Notes: generated by a model from the sequence alone, not told the origin. A stretch of 64,000 bases of DNA from Variovorax sp. ZS18.2.2 (GCF_024701975.1 NZ_JANLNM010000001.1:1054001-1118000); one strand, 5' to 3'; positions 16,584 through 25,470 are shown, numbered from the stretch's first letter. Program-made: numbers and translations.

Positions 16584-17477
16584 TCAGTCTGCGCTCGACT
16601 CGAACGCCGTCCGCTGCGCACGAATCCCCTGCGCAATGTGGTCCATGAAGGCCTGCACACGCCGTGTGTGGCGCAAATTGGGATGGGTCAGCAGCCACAG
16701 GTCCGTGGACGCCGACCGGGGAATGCTGGCCACGGCAACCAGCAACGTCGATGCGCGCCCGAGGAATCTCGGCAGCGCGGTGGCGCCCAGATCGGCTTCG
16801 GCGGCCTGGCGAAGCGCAATGAAGGAGTTGAAGGTGTGCAGCACGTGCGAAGGCGCCAGGTTCTCCTTCAGCCAACGGGCGATGGGTGTGCGCGACAGCG
16901 ATTCGTCCGGCATGAGCCAGGCCATGTCCCTGGGCAACCTGGCGGTGTTCTGCGACAGGTAGAGCGGGGACGCATAGACGGAAAAATCGAGACGGCACAG
17001 CCTGAGGCCTACCAGCGAATCCGGCGGCTCGATGGAAGGGCGAAGCGCGATGTCGGCTTCGCGTTTCTCGATGTCGAGCACCGCGCTGCCGACGGAGGTC
17101 TGGACCTTGATGGCGGGAAACTGCTTGTGAAACGACTCCAGGAGCGGCATGACTGCCGCAGCGAAAAGTGCGTCAGTGGTCGTGAAACGGATTTCTCCTT
17201 CCATTTCCGAACCCTGCGCGTCCACGAGGCGCTGCGTCTTGGTCACCTGGGCTTCGACGAATTCGGCCAGCTCGAAGATGACCCGGCCCTCTTTCGTCAA
17301 CTCGTGCCCGCTGGTCGTGCGGCCAAAAATCTTCAACCCGAAACCGGCCTCGACTCCCTGGATTCGCCGCAAGACGGTGGCATGCGAGATCCGCAGCGCA
17401 CGGGCTGCGGCGGCGGCCGATCCGTTGCGCACGGCGGCCAACACATAGCGCAGATCGTTCCAGTCGAGCTTGTTCAT
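16584..17477 (-). CDS. LysR-family transcriptional regulator
   Basis: The 297-residue protein has an N-terminal winged helix-turn-helix (AAAAARALRISHATVLRRIQ, residues 20-39, then FGRTTSGHELTKEG) and a C-terminal effector domain. The helix form ISHATVLRRI is typical of the subgroup that acts on single-component operons. I chose ATG 17477 because the domain begins there; the longer open frame upstream would cross into the divergent yceI gene. It is transcribed away from the YceI/cytochrome b561 operon with 88 bases between starts, so that operon is the likely target. A 232-base gap lies downstream of its stop and carries no gene I can support. Confidence 0.88.
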   Translation of the reverse strand: MNKLDWNDLRYVLAAVRNGSAAAAARALRISHATVLRRIQGVEAGFGLKIFGRTTSGHELTKEGRVIFELAEFVEAQVTKTQRLVDAQGSEMEGEIRFTTTDALFAAAVMPLLESFHKQFPAIKVQTSVGSAVLDIEKREADIALRPSIEPPDSLVGLRLCRLDFSVYASPLYLSQNTARLPRDMAWLMPDESLSRTPIARWLKENLAPSHVLHTFNSFIALRQAAEADLGATALPRFLGRASTLLVAVASIPRSASTDLWLLTHPNLRHTRRVQAFMDHIAQGIRAQRTAFESSAD

Positions 17478-17480
17478 TTG

Positions 17481-17513
17481 TGTGAATTGGGTTTGCAGAA
17501 ATGGCGGTTCACA
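17481..17513. promoter_or_regulatory. Weak dyad in the LysR/yceI divergent gap
   Basis: TGTGAA (17481-17486) and TTCACA (17508-17513) are inverted with a 21-base spacer between the LysR start and the yceI start. It could be part of a LysR site, but six-base arms at this distance occur easily by chance. Confidence 0.2.
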
Positions 17514-17565
17514 GCATGCGGACCGCCCTTCAACATCGAGGCATCTTTTAACTCGAAATTCCTGA

Positions 17566-18141
17566 ATGAAATACCGTTCAACCCTCGCTGCTGCGCTCGC
17601 AGCCATCGCTTTGTTTCCTGGGTTTGCAATTGCGGGCTGGGAGATCGAGCCCACGCACACCAACGTCACCTTCGAGGTCGATCATCTCGGCTTGACGAAG
17701 ACGCCGGGCCAGTTCCGAAAGTTCAGTGCCGACGTCTTTCTCGATGAACAGCAGATCGAGAAATCGCGCGTCAACTTCACGGTCGATGCCCACTCGATCG
17801 ACACCCTGGCGACCGTGCGAGACAGCGAATTGCGCCGTGCGGCCTGGCTGGATGCCGAGCAACATCCGAACATCACGTTCGTCTCGAAGACGGTCAAGCG
17901 CTCGGAAGATGGGCGCATCGTCATCTCGGGCGACTTGACGATTCGAGGCAAGACGCTGCCGGTGGATTTCAATGCCCGGTTGACGGACATCATCAACAAC
18001 CCGTTCCTCAAGATTCCGTCGGTGGGCTTGGTGGCGACGGCACGCATCAAGCGAACGGATTTCGGCATGACCAAATTCCTGCCGGCCGTTGCCGACGAGG
18101 TCGAATTGCGGCTGCAGACAGAGCTCAATAAGAAGCCGTGA
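17566..18141 (+). CDS. YceI-family periplasmic protein, first copy
   Basis: A 191-residue protein with a signal peptide ending near FAIA-GW (residue 24) followed by a YceI lipocalin-like beta barrel: WEIEPTHTNVTFEVDHLGL, AAWLDAEQHPNITFVSKTV, GDLTIRGKTLPVDFNA, and TDFGMTKFLPAVADEVELRL. YceI barrels bind isoprenoid or fatty-acid ligands. The gene's last bases overlap the GTG start of the cytochrome b561 gene (GTGA). Only 28% or so similarity by eye links it to the second YceI copy downstream, so the two are not a recent duplication. Confidence 0.9.
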   Translation: MKYRSTLAAALAAIALFPGFAIAGWEIEPTHTNVTFEVDHLGLTKTPGQFRKFSADVFLDEQQIEKSRVNFTVDAHSIDTLATVRDSELRRAAWLDAEQHPNITFVSKTVKRSEDGRIVISGDLTIRGKTLPVDFNARLTDIINNPFLKIPSVGLVATARIKRTDFGMTKFLPAVADEVELRLQTELNKKP

Positions 18142-18719
18142 GCCGGGAGGAGCGCGTACCGGTCGAGGCGGTTGCCCGGTACACACGCACGGCCATGCTG
18201 TTTCACTGGTTGATCGCCGCGGCGGTTTTTGCGGCGATCGGCATGGGCCTGTACATGACCAGCCCGCCGATCACCCCGCTGCGCTTCCGGGTCTACAACT
18301 GGCACAAGTGGCTGGGCGTTTGCTTGTTGCTGGCCACGGTTCTGCGAGTGGCATGGCGCATCCGGCACGCACCGCCGCCGCCACTTGATGGCGTCATGAA
18401 GTCACTGGAAGTTCTTGCCGCGCGTGCCGTGCATTTCCTGTTGTACGCGCTGTGCTTCCTGGTGCCGCTTTCAGGCTGGGCGTACACGACGGCCGAAGGG
18501 CGTCCCGTTGTTCTGTTCGGTCGATTTCCGCTTCCGGACTTCGTGCCTGTGAACCCGGCATTGGCCGACGTTCTCAAGATCACACACCACTGGCTCGCAT
18601 GGACACTTTCTGCACTCATCCTGCTGCATATCGCTGCGGCACTGAAGCACCGGTTCGTCGATCGGGATGGCGTTCTCGCACGGATGCTCCCTTCATCTCC
18701 TTTTCGGAGATCCGCATGA
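18138..18719 (+). CDS. Cytochrome b561-family membrane protein
   Basis: The 193-residue protein has four predicted membrane helices and the histidines expected for haem b binding: LFHWLI near residue 22, NWHKWLG near 55, AVHFLLY near 95 and KITHHWLAW near 138. Family members pass electrons to or from quinone or periplasmic acceptors. It begins with GTG 18138 over the end of yceI and ends over the ATG of a second yceI gene, so the three are translationally coupled. The yceJ-yceI pair of E. coli has the same combination of families. Confidence 0.9.
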   Translation: MSREERVPVEAVARYTRTAMLFHWLIAAAVFAAIGMGLYMTSPPITPLRFRVYNWHKWLGVCLLLATVLRVAWRIRHAPPPPLDGVMKSLEVLAARAVHFLLYALCFLVPLSGWAYTTAEGRPVVLFGRFPLPDFVPVNPALADVLKITHHWLAWTLSALILLHIAAALKHRFVDRDGVLARMLPSSPFRRSA

Positions 18720-19291
18720 AGCAATTGGCCGTGCGTTTTGCCCTGTTTGCATTGGCCTGTGTCGCAGGGGGCGCCAATGCCCAACAACAGCAGCAACTGG
18801 TCGCAGCCGGTAGCGAAATCACATTCACGAACAAGCAGATGGGCGTGAGCGTTTCGGGCCGTTTCAAGCGCTTCGACGCAACGTTGAACTTCGAACCCTC
18901 GCGCCCGCAGACCAGCAAGATCGGGCTCGTCGTCGATCTCACCAGTGTGGCGCTCGGCTCGTCCGACAACGAGGCCTTGCTTGCACGAGCGGACTGGTTC
19001 GACAGCAGGAAGCATCCGAAGGCCTCGTTCGAAAGCACGTCGGTGAAGGCGCTCGACGCGAGAAAGTTCGAGGCCCGGGGCAAGCTGACCATGAAGGGCG
19101 TCTCACGCGAGGTCGTCGTGCCTTTCGATCTTTCGGCGCAGACCGGCGACGCCGTCGTGACTGGCGCATTCATGCTGCGCCGCAAGGACTTCGGGATCGG
19201 CATCGGCGAGTGGGAAGACGTGTCCTTGGTCGCCAACGAAGTCAACGTGGGGTTCCGGTTCGTTCTGCGCGGGCTGCCGCCGCCACGGTAA
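18716..19291 (+). CDS. YceI-family periplasmic protein, second copy
   Basis: A 191-residue exported protein; the signal peptide ends near ANA-QQ (residue 22). The barrel motifs include ITFTNKQMGVSVSGRFKRF, ARADWFDSRKHPKASFES, GKLTMKGVSREVVVPF and RRKDFGIGIGEWED. I set the start at ATG 18716, which overlaps the cytochrome stop; the frame is open upstream, but only as an alternative frame of the cytochrome gene. Two different YceI proteins flanking one b561 cytochrome suggest a ligand-carrier plus membrane redox unit (inference). Confidence 0.9.
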   Translation: MKQLAVRFALFALACVAGGANAQQQQQLVAAGSEITFTNKQMGVSVSGRFKRFDATLNFEPSRPQTSKIGLVVDLTSVALGSSDNEALLARADWFDSRKHPKASFESTSVKALDARKFEARGKLTMKGVSREVVVPFDLSAQTGDAVVTGAFMLRRKDFGIGIGEWEDVSLVANEVNVGFRFVLRGLPPPR

Positions 19292-19321
19292 GCCGCAGGG
19301 CAGGGCAGGGCGCCGCGCTGT

Positions 19322-20038
19322 CTATCGGCGCGCGTACGTCATGACGACGGATTCCGCCTCGCCGAGATAACCGCGCAGCCCCGCAAGGTCGAGCACTTCG
19401 ACGCCGCCATGCTCCACCCGCAGCAGCCCCGCGCGCTCGAGTTCGTGCAGCGCCCGGTTCGCACGCTGGCGCGAGACGGCGGACAACAGGCCTATCTCGT
19501 CCTGGCTCAGGCGCACGAAGCTGCTCGTCTTCGGGTAGAGGATGGGGTCGAACAGGCTCGCGAGGCAGCGCGCGACGCGCGCATCGGGCCCCAGCAGTCG
19601 ATCGAACTCCATGAGCCCGATGAACAGGCTCAGGCGTGCGTTGATGTGCAACAGAAGAAACCGGTTGAATTCGATGTTCGTCGAGAGCAGCCGTTCGAAG
19701 GTGTGGCGTGGCACGCAGGCCATGTGCGTCGGCCGCATGGCCACGCCGTCGTAGCGCCACGGGCCGGGCTTGAGCAGCGAGCCTTCGCCGGCCCAGCCGC
19801 CGGTGGTCACGCCGGTGAAGGTGGAGACGCGGCCATCGGCCAGCGAGACCGACATCTTCACCAGACCCTCGATGACGCCGAGCCAGAGATCGGCCGGCTC
19901 GCCGCGGCGCAGCGCGAAACCGCCGGCCGGCACTTCGCGCTCGTGCGACTCGCGCACCACGCGGTCGAGCTCCTCGGCCGTCAGGGTCTGTGCCCACAGG
20001 CTCTCGCGGAGCATGGTCTCCATGGCGTTCGATGACAT
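19322..20038 (-). CDS. Crp/Fnr-family transcriptional regulator
   Basis: A 238-residue protein with an N-terminal cyclic-nucleotide-type beta roll (VPAGGFALRRGEPADLWLGV, then GEGSLL) and a C-terminal helix-turn-helix (LSQDEIGLLSAVSRQRANRALHELE, residues about 177-201). There is no cysteine cluster like that of FNR, so oxygen sensing by an iron-sulfur centre is unlikely. It is divergent from the molybdenum hydroxylase genes with 187 bases between, and may control them. A possible operator lies at 20145-20160. Confidence 0.88.
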   Translation of the reverse strand: MSSNAMETMLRESLWAQTLTAEELDRVVRESHEREVPAGGFALRRGEPADLWLGVIEGLVKMSVSLADGRVSTFTGVTTGGWAGEGSLLKPGPWRYDGVAMRPTHMACVPRHTFERLLSTNIEFNRFLLLHINARLSLFIGLMEFDRLLGPDARVARCLASLFDPILYPKTSSFVRLSQDEIGLLSAVSRQRANRALHELERAGLLRVEHGGVEVLDLAGLRGYLGEAESVVMTYARR

Positions 20039-20144
20039 ACGTGCTTTTCCTCGCTCGCTTGCTTGCTTTTCAGCTGGCTGGCTTGCTCACCGTTTCGCCC
20101 GCGTGGACCTGCATGGAAAGGCCCGCGGATCCGCGTGTAAGGAA

Positions 20145-20160
20145 TGTCTTTGAAACGACA
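20145..20160. promoter_or_regulatory. Dyad in the Crp/Fnr - molybdenum hydroxylase gap
   Basis: TGTCTTTGAAACGACA has dyad symmetry at 12 of 16 positions (TGTC-TT--AA-GACA). It lies about 65 bases before the hydroxylase start and about 107 before the regulator start. Crp/Fnr proteins bind 14-16 base dyads, so it is a candidate site for the adjacent regulator. Confidence 0.3.
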
Positions 20161-20189
20161 CTCTCGGCGAAACGATCATGACATATTGA

Positions 20190-20219
20190 CTCCTGTTCGC
20201 CACAACCAGAAGACAGGAG
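20190..20219 (+). promoter_or_regulatory. Hairpin that would sequester the ribosome site of the molybdenum hydroxylase gene
   Basis: CTCCTGT (20190-20196) pairs perfectly with ACAGGAG (20213-20219); the second arm contains the Shine-Dalgarno AGGAG seven bases before ATG 20226. If transcription starts upstream of 20190, the leader RNA could hide the ribosome site. This is a sequence-level possibility only. Confidence 0.35.
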
Positions 20220-20225
20220 ACAAGG

Positions 20226-22418
20226 ATGGAACATTCCGAATCCGGCGCGGTCCCCACGCATGTGCCGCGTCAAGACGAACCACCCGGCATGCGCCGGCGC
20301 GACCTGTTGGGATACGCGGCTTCCGCGCCGCTGGTTTCAGCCGCAGCCGTGGGGCTCGGCGGGCTCGCGGCTTCATCGCCGGCCGAGGCCGCGCTCCTGC
20401 CGATGACACCCCCCGACACGACCGACCTGATCGACATCGGCGACGCGGTCACGCTCACGGCGCTGCCGACCATGCCGCTGGTCAAGGTGACCCACATCGC
20501 CAACGGCCGCGTGCGGCTCGAACTTCCACGGCTGGAGTCGGGGCAGGGTATCGCCACCGCCGCCGCGATGATGCTGGCCGACAAGCTGCGCCTGCCGCTC
20601 AGCGCGATCGAGGTCGGCTCGGCGGACGCCAGTCCCGAGCTGATCTTCAACCAGCTCACCGGCGGCTCGTCGAGCGTGCGTTCGTTGCATGCCGGCATGC
20701 CGCTGCTCGGCGGCCTGGGCGGCTTGCTCTCGGGCAGCGCGAACGCGGTGGTCGGCCAGCGCACGACGCGGCTCGATGCGCTGGACATCGTGACCGGCCG
20801 CAAGAAGTTCTCGATGGACCAGGCCGTGCCCGAGGCGAAGCCGACCATGGTGTGCCGCCCGCCGACCATCAACGGCAAGTTCGTGCGCATCAACAACCTG
20901 AACACGGTGACGGCGATGCCGGGCGTGCTCGGCATCGCACCGATCCCCGCGACCAACGGCATCGTGCCCACGCCGCCCGGCGTGGCGGTGATGGCCGAGA
21001 CCTTCGGGCAGGCCTGGGCCGCGGTGAATGCGCTCGATGTCACCTGGACCGCCGGGCCCGTCGCTGGTGAGTCCAACGCCAGCATCCAGCAGAAGCTCAA
21101 GAGTGCGCTGCTGCCGTTCCTGCTGCCGCCGCTGGGCGCGCTCACGGTCGAGGGCGAGTTCGAGTTTGCGGCGGTCTCGCACTGCCCGATGGAGACCGAA
21201 TGCGCCATCGCCGACGTGCGCGCCGACCGGGCCGAGATCTGGTCCGGCCTGCAGAGCCCGATCGTCACGCAGGAGGCCATTGCCATCGAGCTGGGCTTGC
21301 CGCTGAGCAAGGTCAAGGTGCATGCGGTGCCCTCGGGCGGCTCCTTCGGGCGCCGGCTGTTCTGGGACGCGACGCTGCAGGCGGTGCAGGCCTCCAAGGC
21401 GCTGGGCCGACCCTGCCGGCTGATGTATCACCGCACCGACGACATGCGCCACGGCCGCGTGCGCCCGCCGATGTTCCACCGGGCGCGCGCCACCATGCTG
21501 CTGGGCCAGGTCATCGCCTTCGAGCAGCGCATCGCCGGGGTGCGGCTGGACACGCGCCACGGCTTCGGCGAGATGCTGGGCGCCGCGGCCATTGCGCTGC
21601 CCAACGGCTTTCCGCAGACGGTAGGCAACTTCGCCATCGAGCAGATCATGTTCAAGACCATGGTCACCTCGCCGTACAACTTCGGCGTCACCACCAAGCT
21701 CCTGACGCCGGTGGCGATGGACATGAACACCTGCTCCTACCGCTCGGTGCACATCCAGCCTTCGCGCCTGGTGGAGGAGATCCTGGTCGACGACATGGCC
21801 CGGGCGCTGCGCAAGGACCCGGTCGCGTTCCGCCTCGAGTACCTGCGATTGCCGCGCGCACGCGCGGTGCTGAGGGCGGCGGCCGAGGCGGCGCAATGGG
21901 GCAAGGCGATGCCGGCGGGCTTTGCGCAGGGCGTGGGCGTGCACCAGGAGTCGAAGTCGTTCACCGCCTGCATCGTCGAGATCGACGCGCGGGTGCCGAC
22001 CGACATCAAGGTCATCCGCGCCACCATCGCGATCGATGTGGGCACGCCCATCAACCCCTCGGGCATCGAGGCGCAGATGCAGGGGGGGCTGTGCGAGTCG
22101 ATCTCCATCGTGCTGACGGCGGGGTTGCACATCCAGAACGGCCTGCCGCTGGAGGGCAGCTATTCGCAGTACCACTTCGCGCGCATGAAGAACTACCCGA
22201 AGGACGTGAAGGTCATCATCATGCCGGCCAGCACCGGCGAGGCGATCGGCGGGCTGGGTGAGGTCGGGCTTTCGGCCAGCTCGGGCGCGATCGCCAATGC
22301 CTACGCGCGCGCCACCGGGCGGAAGCCGCGCAGCTTCCCACTGAACTTCCCGGTCGATTTCACCCCCATCCCCCCGGGCAAGCTGCCCACGCCGGTCGTC
22401 GTGCCGGTCCCCGCCTGA
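20226..22418 (+). CDS. Molybdopterin-binding large subunit, isoquinoline 1-oxidoreductase beta-like
   Basis: The 730-residue protein belongs to the xanthine dehydrogenase family, IorB branch. A twin-arginine signal (MRRRDLLGYAA, residues 22-32) with an AEA-type cleavage region points to folded export to the periplasm. Cofactor-region motifs include PSGGSFGRRLFWD, YNFGVTTKLLTPVAMDMNT and, near the C-terminus, EAIGGLGEVGLSASSGAIANA, which carries the catalytic Glu of the GxGE motif. It should hydroxylate an N-heterocycle or oxidise an aldehyde with the small Fe-S subunit encoded next. The order large then small is the reverse of iorAB. The substrate is unknown. Confidence 0.88.
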   Translation: MEHSESGAVPTHVPRQDEPPGMRRRDLLGYAASAPLVSAAAVGLGGLAASSPAEAALLPMTPPDTTDLIDIGDAVTLTALPTMPLVKVTHIANGRVRLELPRLESGQGIATAAAMMLADKLRLPLSAIEVGSADASPELIFNQLTGGSSSVRSLHAGMPLLGGLGGLLSGSANAVVGQRTTRLDALDIVTGRKKFSMDQAVPEAKPTMVCRPPTINGKFVRINNLNTVTAMPGVLGIAPIPATNGIVPTPPGVAVMAETFGQAWAAVNALDVTWTAGPVAGESNASIQQKLKSALLPFLLPPLGALTVEGEFEFAAVSHCPMETECAIADVRADRAEIWSGLQSPIVTQEAIAIELGLPLSKVKVHAVPSGGSFGRRLFWDATLQAVQASKALGRPCRLMYHRTDDMRHGRVRPPMFHRARATMLLGQVIAFEQRIAGVRLDTRHGFGEMLGAAAIALPNGFPQTVGNFAIEQIMFKTMVTSPYNFGVTTKLLTPVAMDMNTCSYRSVHIQPSRLVEEILVDDMARALRKDPVAFRLEYLRLPRARAVLRAAAEAAQWGKAMPAGFAQGVGVHQESKSFTACIVEIDARVPTDIKVIRATIAIDVGTPINPSGIEAQMQGGLCESISIVLTAGLHIQNGLPLEGSYSQYHFARMKNYPKDVKVIIMPASTGEAIGGLGEVGLSASSGAIANAYARATGRKPRSFPLNFPVDFTPIPPGKLPTPVVVPVPA

Positions 22419-22428
22419 GGAGCCCACC

Positions 22429-22887
22429 ATGCCCGTGCAATCTTTCAAGGTGAACGGCGGCAACGTCGACGTCGAGGCGCCCGACGACATGGCGCTGCTC
22501 TGGGTGCTGCGCGACAAGCTCGGCATCACCGGCCCGAAGTACGGCTGCGGCATCAACGTGTGCAAGGCCTGCACCTGCCATGTGGACGGCAAGGCGGTCA
22601 CCGCCTGCTCGACGCGGGTGGCCGACGTGCGCGGCCGGCAGGTGACGACCATCGAGGGACTGGCCAACGGCAACGTGCTGCATCCGGTGCAACAGGCCTG
22701 GATGAACCTGGACGTGCCGCAATGCGGCTTCTGCCAGCCGGGGCAGATCATGGCGGCGGTCGACCTGCTGCGGCGCACCCGCAACCCGACCGATGCGGAC
22801 ATCGATGCCATCGAGAACGTGTGCCGATGTGGCACCTACGGGCGCATCCGGGAGGCGATCAAGGCGGCCGCGGCCATGATGGGGTAG
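22429..22887 (+). CDS. Small (2Fe-2S) subunit of the molybdenum hydroxylase
   Basis: This 152-residue protein has both iron-sulfur motifs of the family: the plant-ferredoxin type CGINVCKACTC (residues about 44-54, last ligand in TACS) and the helical type CGFCQPGQ with CRCGTYGRI near the C-terminus. It transfers electrons from the molybdenum centre to an outside acceptor. The start is ten bases after the large-subunit stop, with GAGGAG before the ATG. It has no signal peptide and is probably exported with its twin-arginine partner. Confidence 0.92.
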   Translation: MPVQSFKVNGGNVDVEAPDDMALLWVLRDKLGITGPKYGCGINVCKACTCHVDGKAVTACSTRVADVRGRQVTTIEGLANGNVLHPVQQAWMNLDVPQCGFCQPGQIMAAVDLLRRTRNPTDADIDAIENVCRCGTYGRIREAIKAAAAMMG

Positions 22888-22958
22888 CGGGCAGGACGCC
22901 CGCCAAAGGGCGTACCCGTCATGCGGATGGATGGGTCGGGAGACATAATTGTTAACTA

Positions 22959-24947
22959 ATGCACACATCTCCCGCCGATTCCGACCGCCGCACCGGGCTG
23001 GGCCGCTGGATCGCAAAGGTGTGCCTGGCCCTGTCGCTGGCTGCGGTGTTCCTTGCGCACGCGGTACACGCTGCCGATGCCGCGCCGCAGTCCGATGGCG
23101 CCGTCCACATCACCCGTGCCGAACTGCTGTCCGTCCCCGGCACGGGCTATTCCGCGCCTCCGCAGCGCATCGAGGACGCCCGGCTTCCGATCGACGGATG
23201 GCAGGAGGTCGATCTCCCGCACACGGCCGCGCGTGAACTGGTCCCCACGCCGCTGGGTGGCGTGCGGACCCTCACCGACTGGTATCGCATCGACCTGACC
23301 GGACAGCTGCCGTCGAAAGAGCCGCGCCTTCTTTACCTTCCGCGCTGGAAGACGCTGGGCCATATCGCGGTGTATGGCGATGGCGTCCTGCTCTATCAAT
23401 CGCATGGCAGTCCGATCCACAACGGCTACAACCACCCGCTGCTGCTGCCGCTGAATGCGACCGAAGACGCGTTTTCTCCGGCCTCGGTGCTGATCCGCGT
23501 CGACCGTCTGCGCAGCAGCGGGAGCGGGTTCTCGACCGTGTGGGTGGGCGACCAGGCGTCGCTGAACTGGCGCTACCAGATTCGCCAATTGCTGCAGGTG
23601 CAGGTGCCGGCCATGGGCAGTGCCGGGTTCCTGGCGGTGGGGGCCTTCGCCTTCGCGGTGTGGCTGGGCAAGCGGCGCGAATCGCTCTACCTGCTGTTCT
23701 TCGTCATCTCGGCGCTGGCCTTCCTGCGGACGCTTCACTACTACGCGGGCGGCAACTACTTTCCGATCTCGGACGAGCTGTTCGAATGGATGACGGTGGC
23801 CTCGCTGCTCTGGCTGATCATCGCGATCCACCTCTTCCTGGAGCGCCTGCACCAGCAGCCCTCGCCCTGGCTGACCCGCCTGTCGGTGGCGCTGGTAACG
23901 GCCTGCAGCATCGCCACGCTGCCGCATCTGTCGCCGTCCATCGCGAGCCTCTACCTGATCACGCCGCTGCTCAACCTGATGGTGCTGCCCGTCGCGGTGC
24001 TGATCTTCGCGGTGAACCTGCGCAAGGCCTTGCGCGCCAAACTGCCCGAGGGGCGGCTGGTGGCGGGCTGGACGGTCTTTGCCGTCGCGTTCACTTCCTC
24101 CGACGGGCTGCTGCAGAACAACCTGGTGAGCCCGGAGAGCGTCTACACCTCGCCCTACGCGATCATCAGTTTGTTCTTCGTCTTCTCGTACATCATGTTC
24201 CAGCGGTACACCGGCGCGTTCGCCGAGGTGGCCCGGCTGAACAAGGGCCTGGCGCAGCGCCTGCAGGTGCGCGAAGCCGAACTGGAGCAAAGCTACCAGC
24301 GGCTGCGCGTGATCGAGAACCAGCAGATGCTCGACGCCGAGCGCCGGCGCCTGATGCAGGACATGCACGACGGCCTCGGCTCCTCGCTGATCAGCGCCAT
24401 CCGTTCGGTGGAGCGGGGCGCCATGACGGATGCCGAGATCTCCGACGTGCTCAAGGGCTGCATGGACGACCTGAAGCTGGCGATCGACTCGATGGAGAGC
24501 GTGGACGCCGATCTGCTGCTGCTGCTCGCCACCTTGCGCTTTCGCCTGGCGCCGCGCATCGAGAGCGCCGGGGTGGCGCTGCGATGGGAGGTGCAGCCCG
24601 TGCCCGCGCTGCCCTGGCTGGACCCGGGCAGCGCGCTGCACATCCTGCGGATCATGCAGGAGTGCATCGCCAACGTGCTGCGCCACACGCGGGCCACCAC
24701 CATCCGCTTCAGCACCGCGACAGCGGGCGAGGGCGTCTCTGTGGTGATCGAGGACAACGGCACGGGTTTCGCTGTGGAAGAGGCCCTGCAGCGAAGCGGC
24801 CGGGGGCTGCGCAACCAGCAGCAGCGCGCACTGGCGATCGGCGGTGCGGCGAGCTGGGAGTCCGGCAGCGGCGGAACACGCTTCACGCTGTGGCTGCCGC
24901 TTCAGCGCAAGGTCGATGCAGAAAAGGCAGTGCGGGCTGCTGCTTGA
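22959..24947 (+). CDS. Orphan sensor histidine kinase with 7TM-DISM input region
   Basis: A 662-residue membrane kinase. After an N-terminal signal anchor (about 15-40) comes a periplasmic jelly-roll-like region (DWYRIDLTGQLPSKEPRLLYL), then seven hydrophobic segments between about 215 and 420 typical of 7TMR-DISM receptors. A short coiled coil leads to the phosphoacceptor box, ERRRLMQDMHDGLGSSL, with His470. The ATPase follows with N-box QECIANVLRHTRA and EDNGTGF, ending GSGGTRFTLWLPL. The His box is that of NarX/DegS-like kinases that pair with NarL-type regulators, but no response regulator is adjacent. It starts 71 bases after the hydroxylase genes. Confidence 0.88.
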   Translation: MHTSPADSDRRTGLGRWIAKVCLALSLAAVFLAHAVHAADAAPQSDGAVHITRAELLSVPGTGYSAPPQRIEDARLPIDGWQEVDLPHTAARELVPTPLGGVRTLTDWYRIDLTGQLPSKEPRLLYLPRWKTLGHIAVYGDGVLLYQSHGSPIHNGYNHPLLLPLNATEDAFSPASVLIRVDRLRSSGSGFSTVWVGDQASLNWRYQIRQLLQVQVPAMGSAGFLAVGAFAFAVWLGKRRESLYLLFFVISALAFLRTLHYYAGGNYFPISDELFEWMTVASLLWLIIAIHLFLERLHQQPSPWLTRLSVALVTACSIATLPHLSPSIASLYLITPLLNLMVLPVAVLIFAVNLRKALRAKLPEGRLVAGWTVFAVAFTSSDGLLQNNLVSPESVYTSPYAIISLFFVFSYIMFQRYTGAFAEVARLNKGLAQRLQVREAELEQSYQRLRVIENQQMLDAERRRLMQDMHDGLGSSLISAIRSVERGAMTDAEISDVLKGCMDDLKLAIDSMESVDADLLLLLATLRFRLAPRIESAGVALRWEVQPVPALPWLDPGSALHILRIMQECIANVLRHTRATTIRFSTATAGEGVSVVIEDNGTGFAVEEALQRSGRGLRNQQQRALAIGGAASWESGSGGTRFTLWLPLQRKVDAEKAVRAAA

Positions 24948-24965
24948 TGAGCCGGGGCCTCGGCG

Positions 24966-25310
24966 CTACTTCGGGCCTTCTTTCTTTGCCAGCGGAGGCT
25001 GCGAAAGCACCCAGGTCGCCAGCACCCGCGAGTCGGCCTCCGACACCAGGCTTTGCCGCGGCATGATGACGCGGCCCCATGTGCCGACACTGCCGTCGCG
25101 GATCTTCTCCGCAAGACGCGGTGGTGCCCCCGGATCGTTGCGATAGCGCTCCGCGATCTGCGCGAAACCCGGGCCGACCTGCTTGTGGACGAGCCCGTGG
25201 CAGGCCATGCAGCCGTTCTTCCTGAGCAGGTCCACCGGCACGGTCTGCGCGATGGCGATGGATGCGCTGTTGAAAAGCAACAGCAGGACGGCGATCGGGA
25301 GGAGCTTCAT
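24966..25310 (-). CDS. Small periplasmic class I cytochrome c
   Basis: The 114-residue protein has a signal peptide (MKLLPIAVLLLLF, cleavage near IAQ) and one haem motif, CMACH, with GPGFAQIAERY after it and a likely Met ligand in VIMPRQ. This is the cytochrome c551/c552 pattern. I placed the start at ATG 25310, where the signal peptide begins; the frame extends upstream without one. It converges on the kinase gene with 18 bases between stops. It may accept electrons from the nearby periplasmic hydroxylase, but it is not in that operon. Confidence 0.9.
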   Translation of the reverse strand: MKLLPIAVLLLLFNSASIAIAQTVPVDLLRKNGCMACHGLVHKQVGPGFAQIAERYRNDPGAPPRLAEKIRDGSVGTWGRVIMPRQSLVSEADSRVLATWVLSQPPLAKKEGPK

Positions 25311-25470
25311 GCAGGTTGTAGGTACTTTGATTTGCGGCCCGCCGAGAGCGGGAACGCATGGTCGCATGCCGCTCCGTCGGTCGTCGTGCATTCGCGACAA
25401 GTCGATTCAAGAGTAACTATATGTATGGTTAAATCCGCGGAACTACCGCGAAAGAGGACGAGGGAATCCC

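Noticed and set aside
24966..25310. Cytochrome c as third subunit of the molybdenum hydroxylase
   Set aside because: Three-subunit enzymes carry larger, multi-haem cytochromes in the same operon. This is a 114-residue one-haem protein on the opposite strand beyond a kinase gene.
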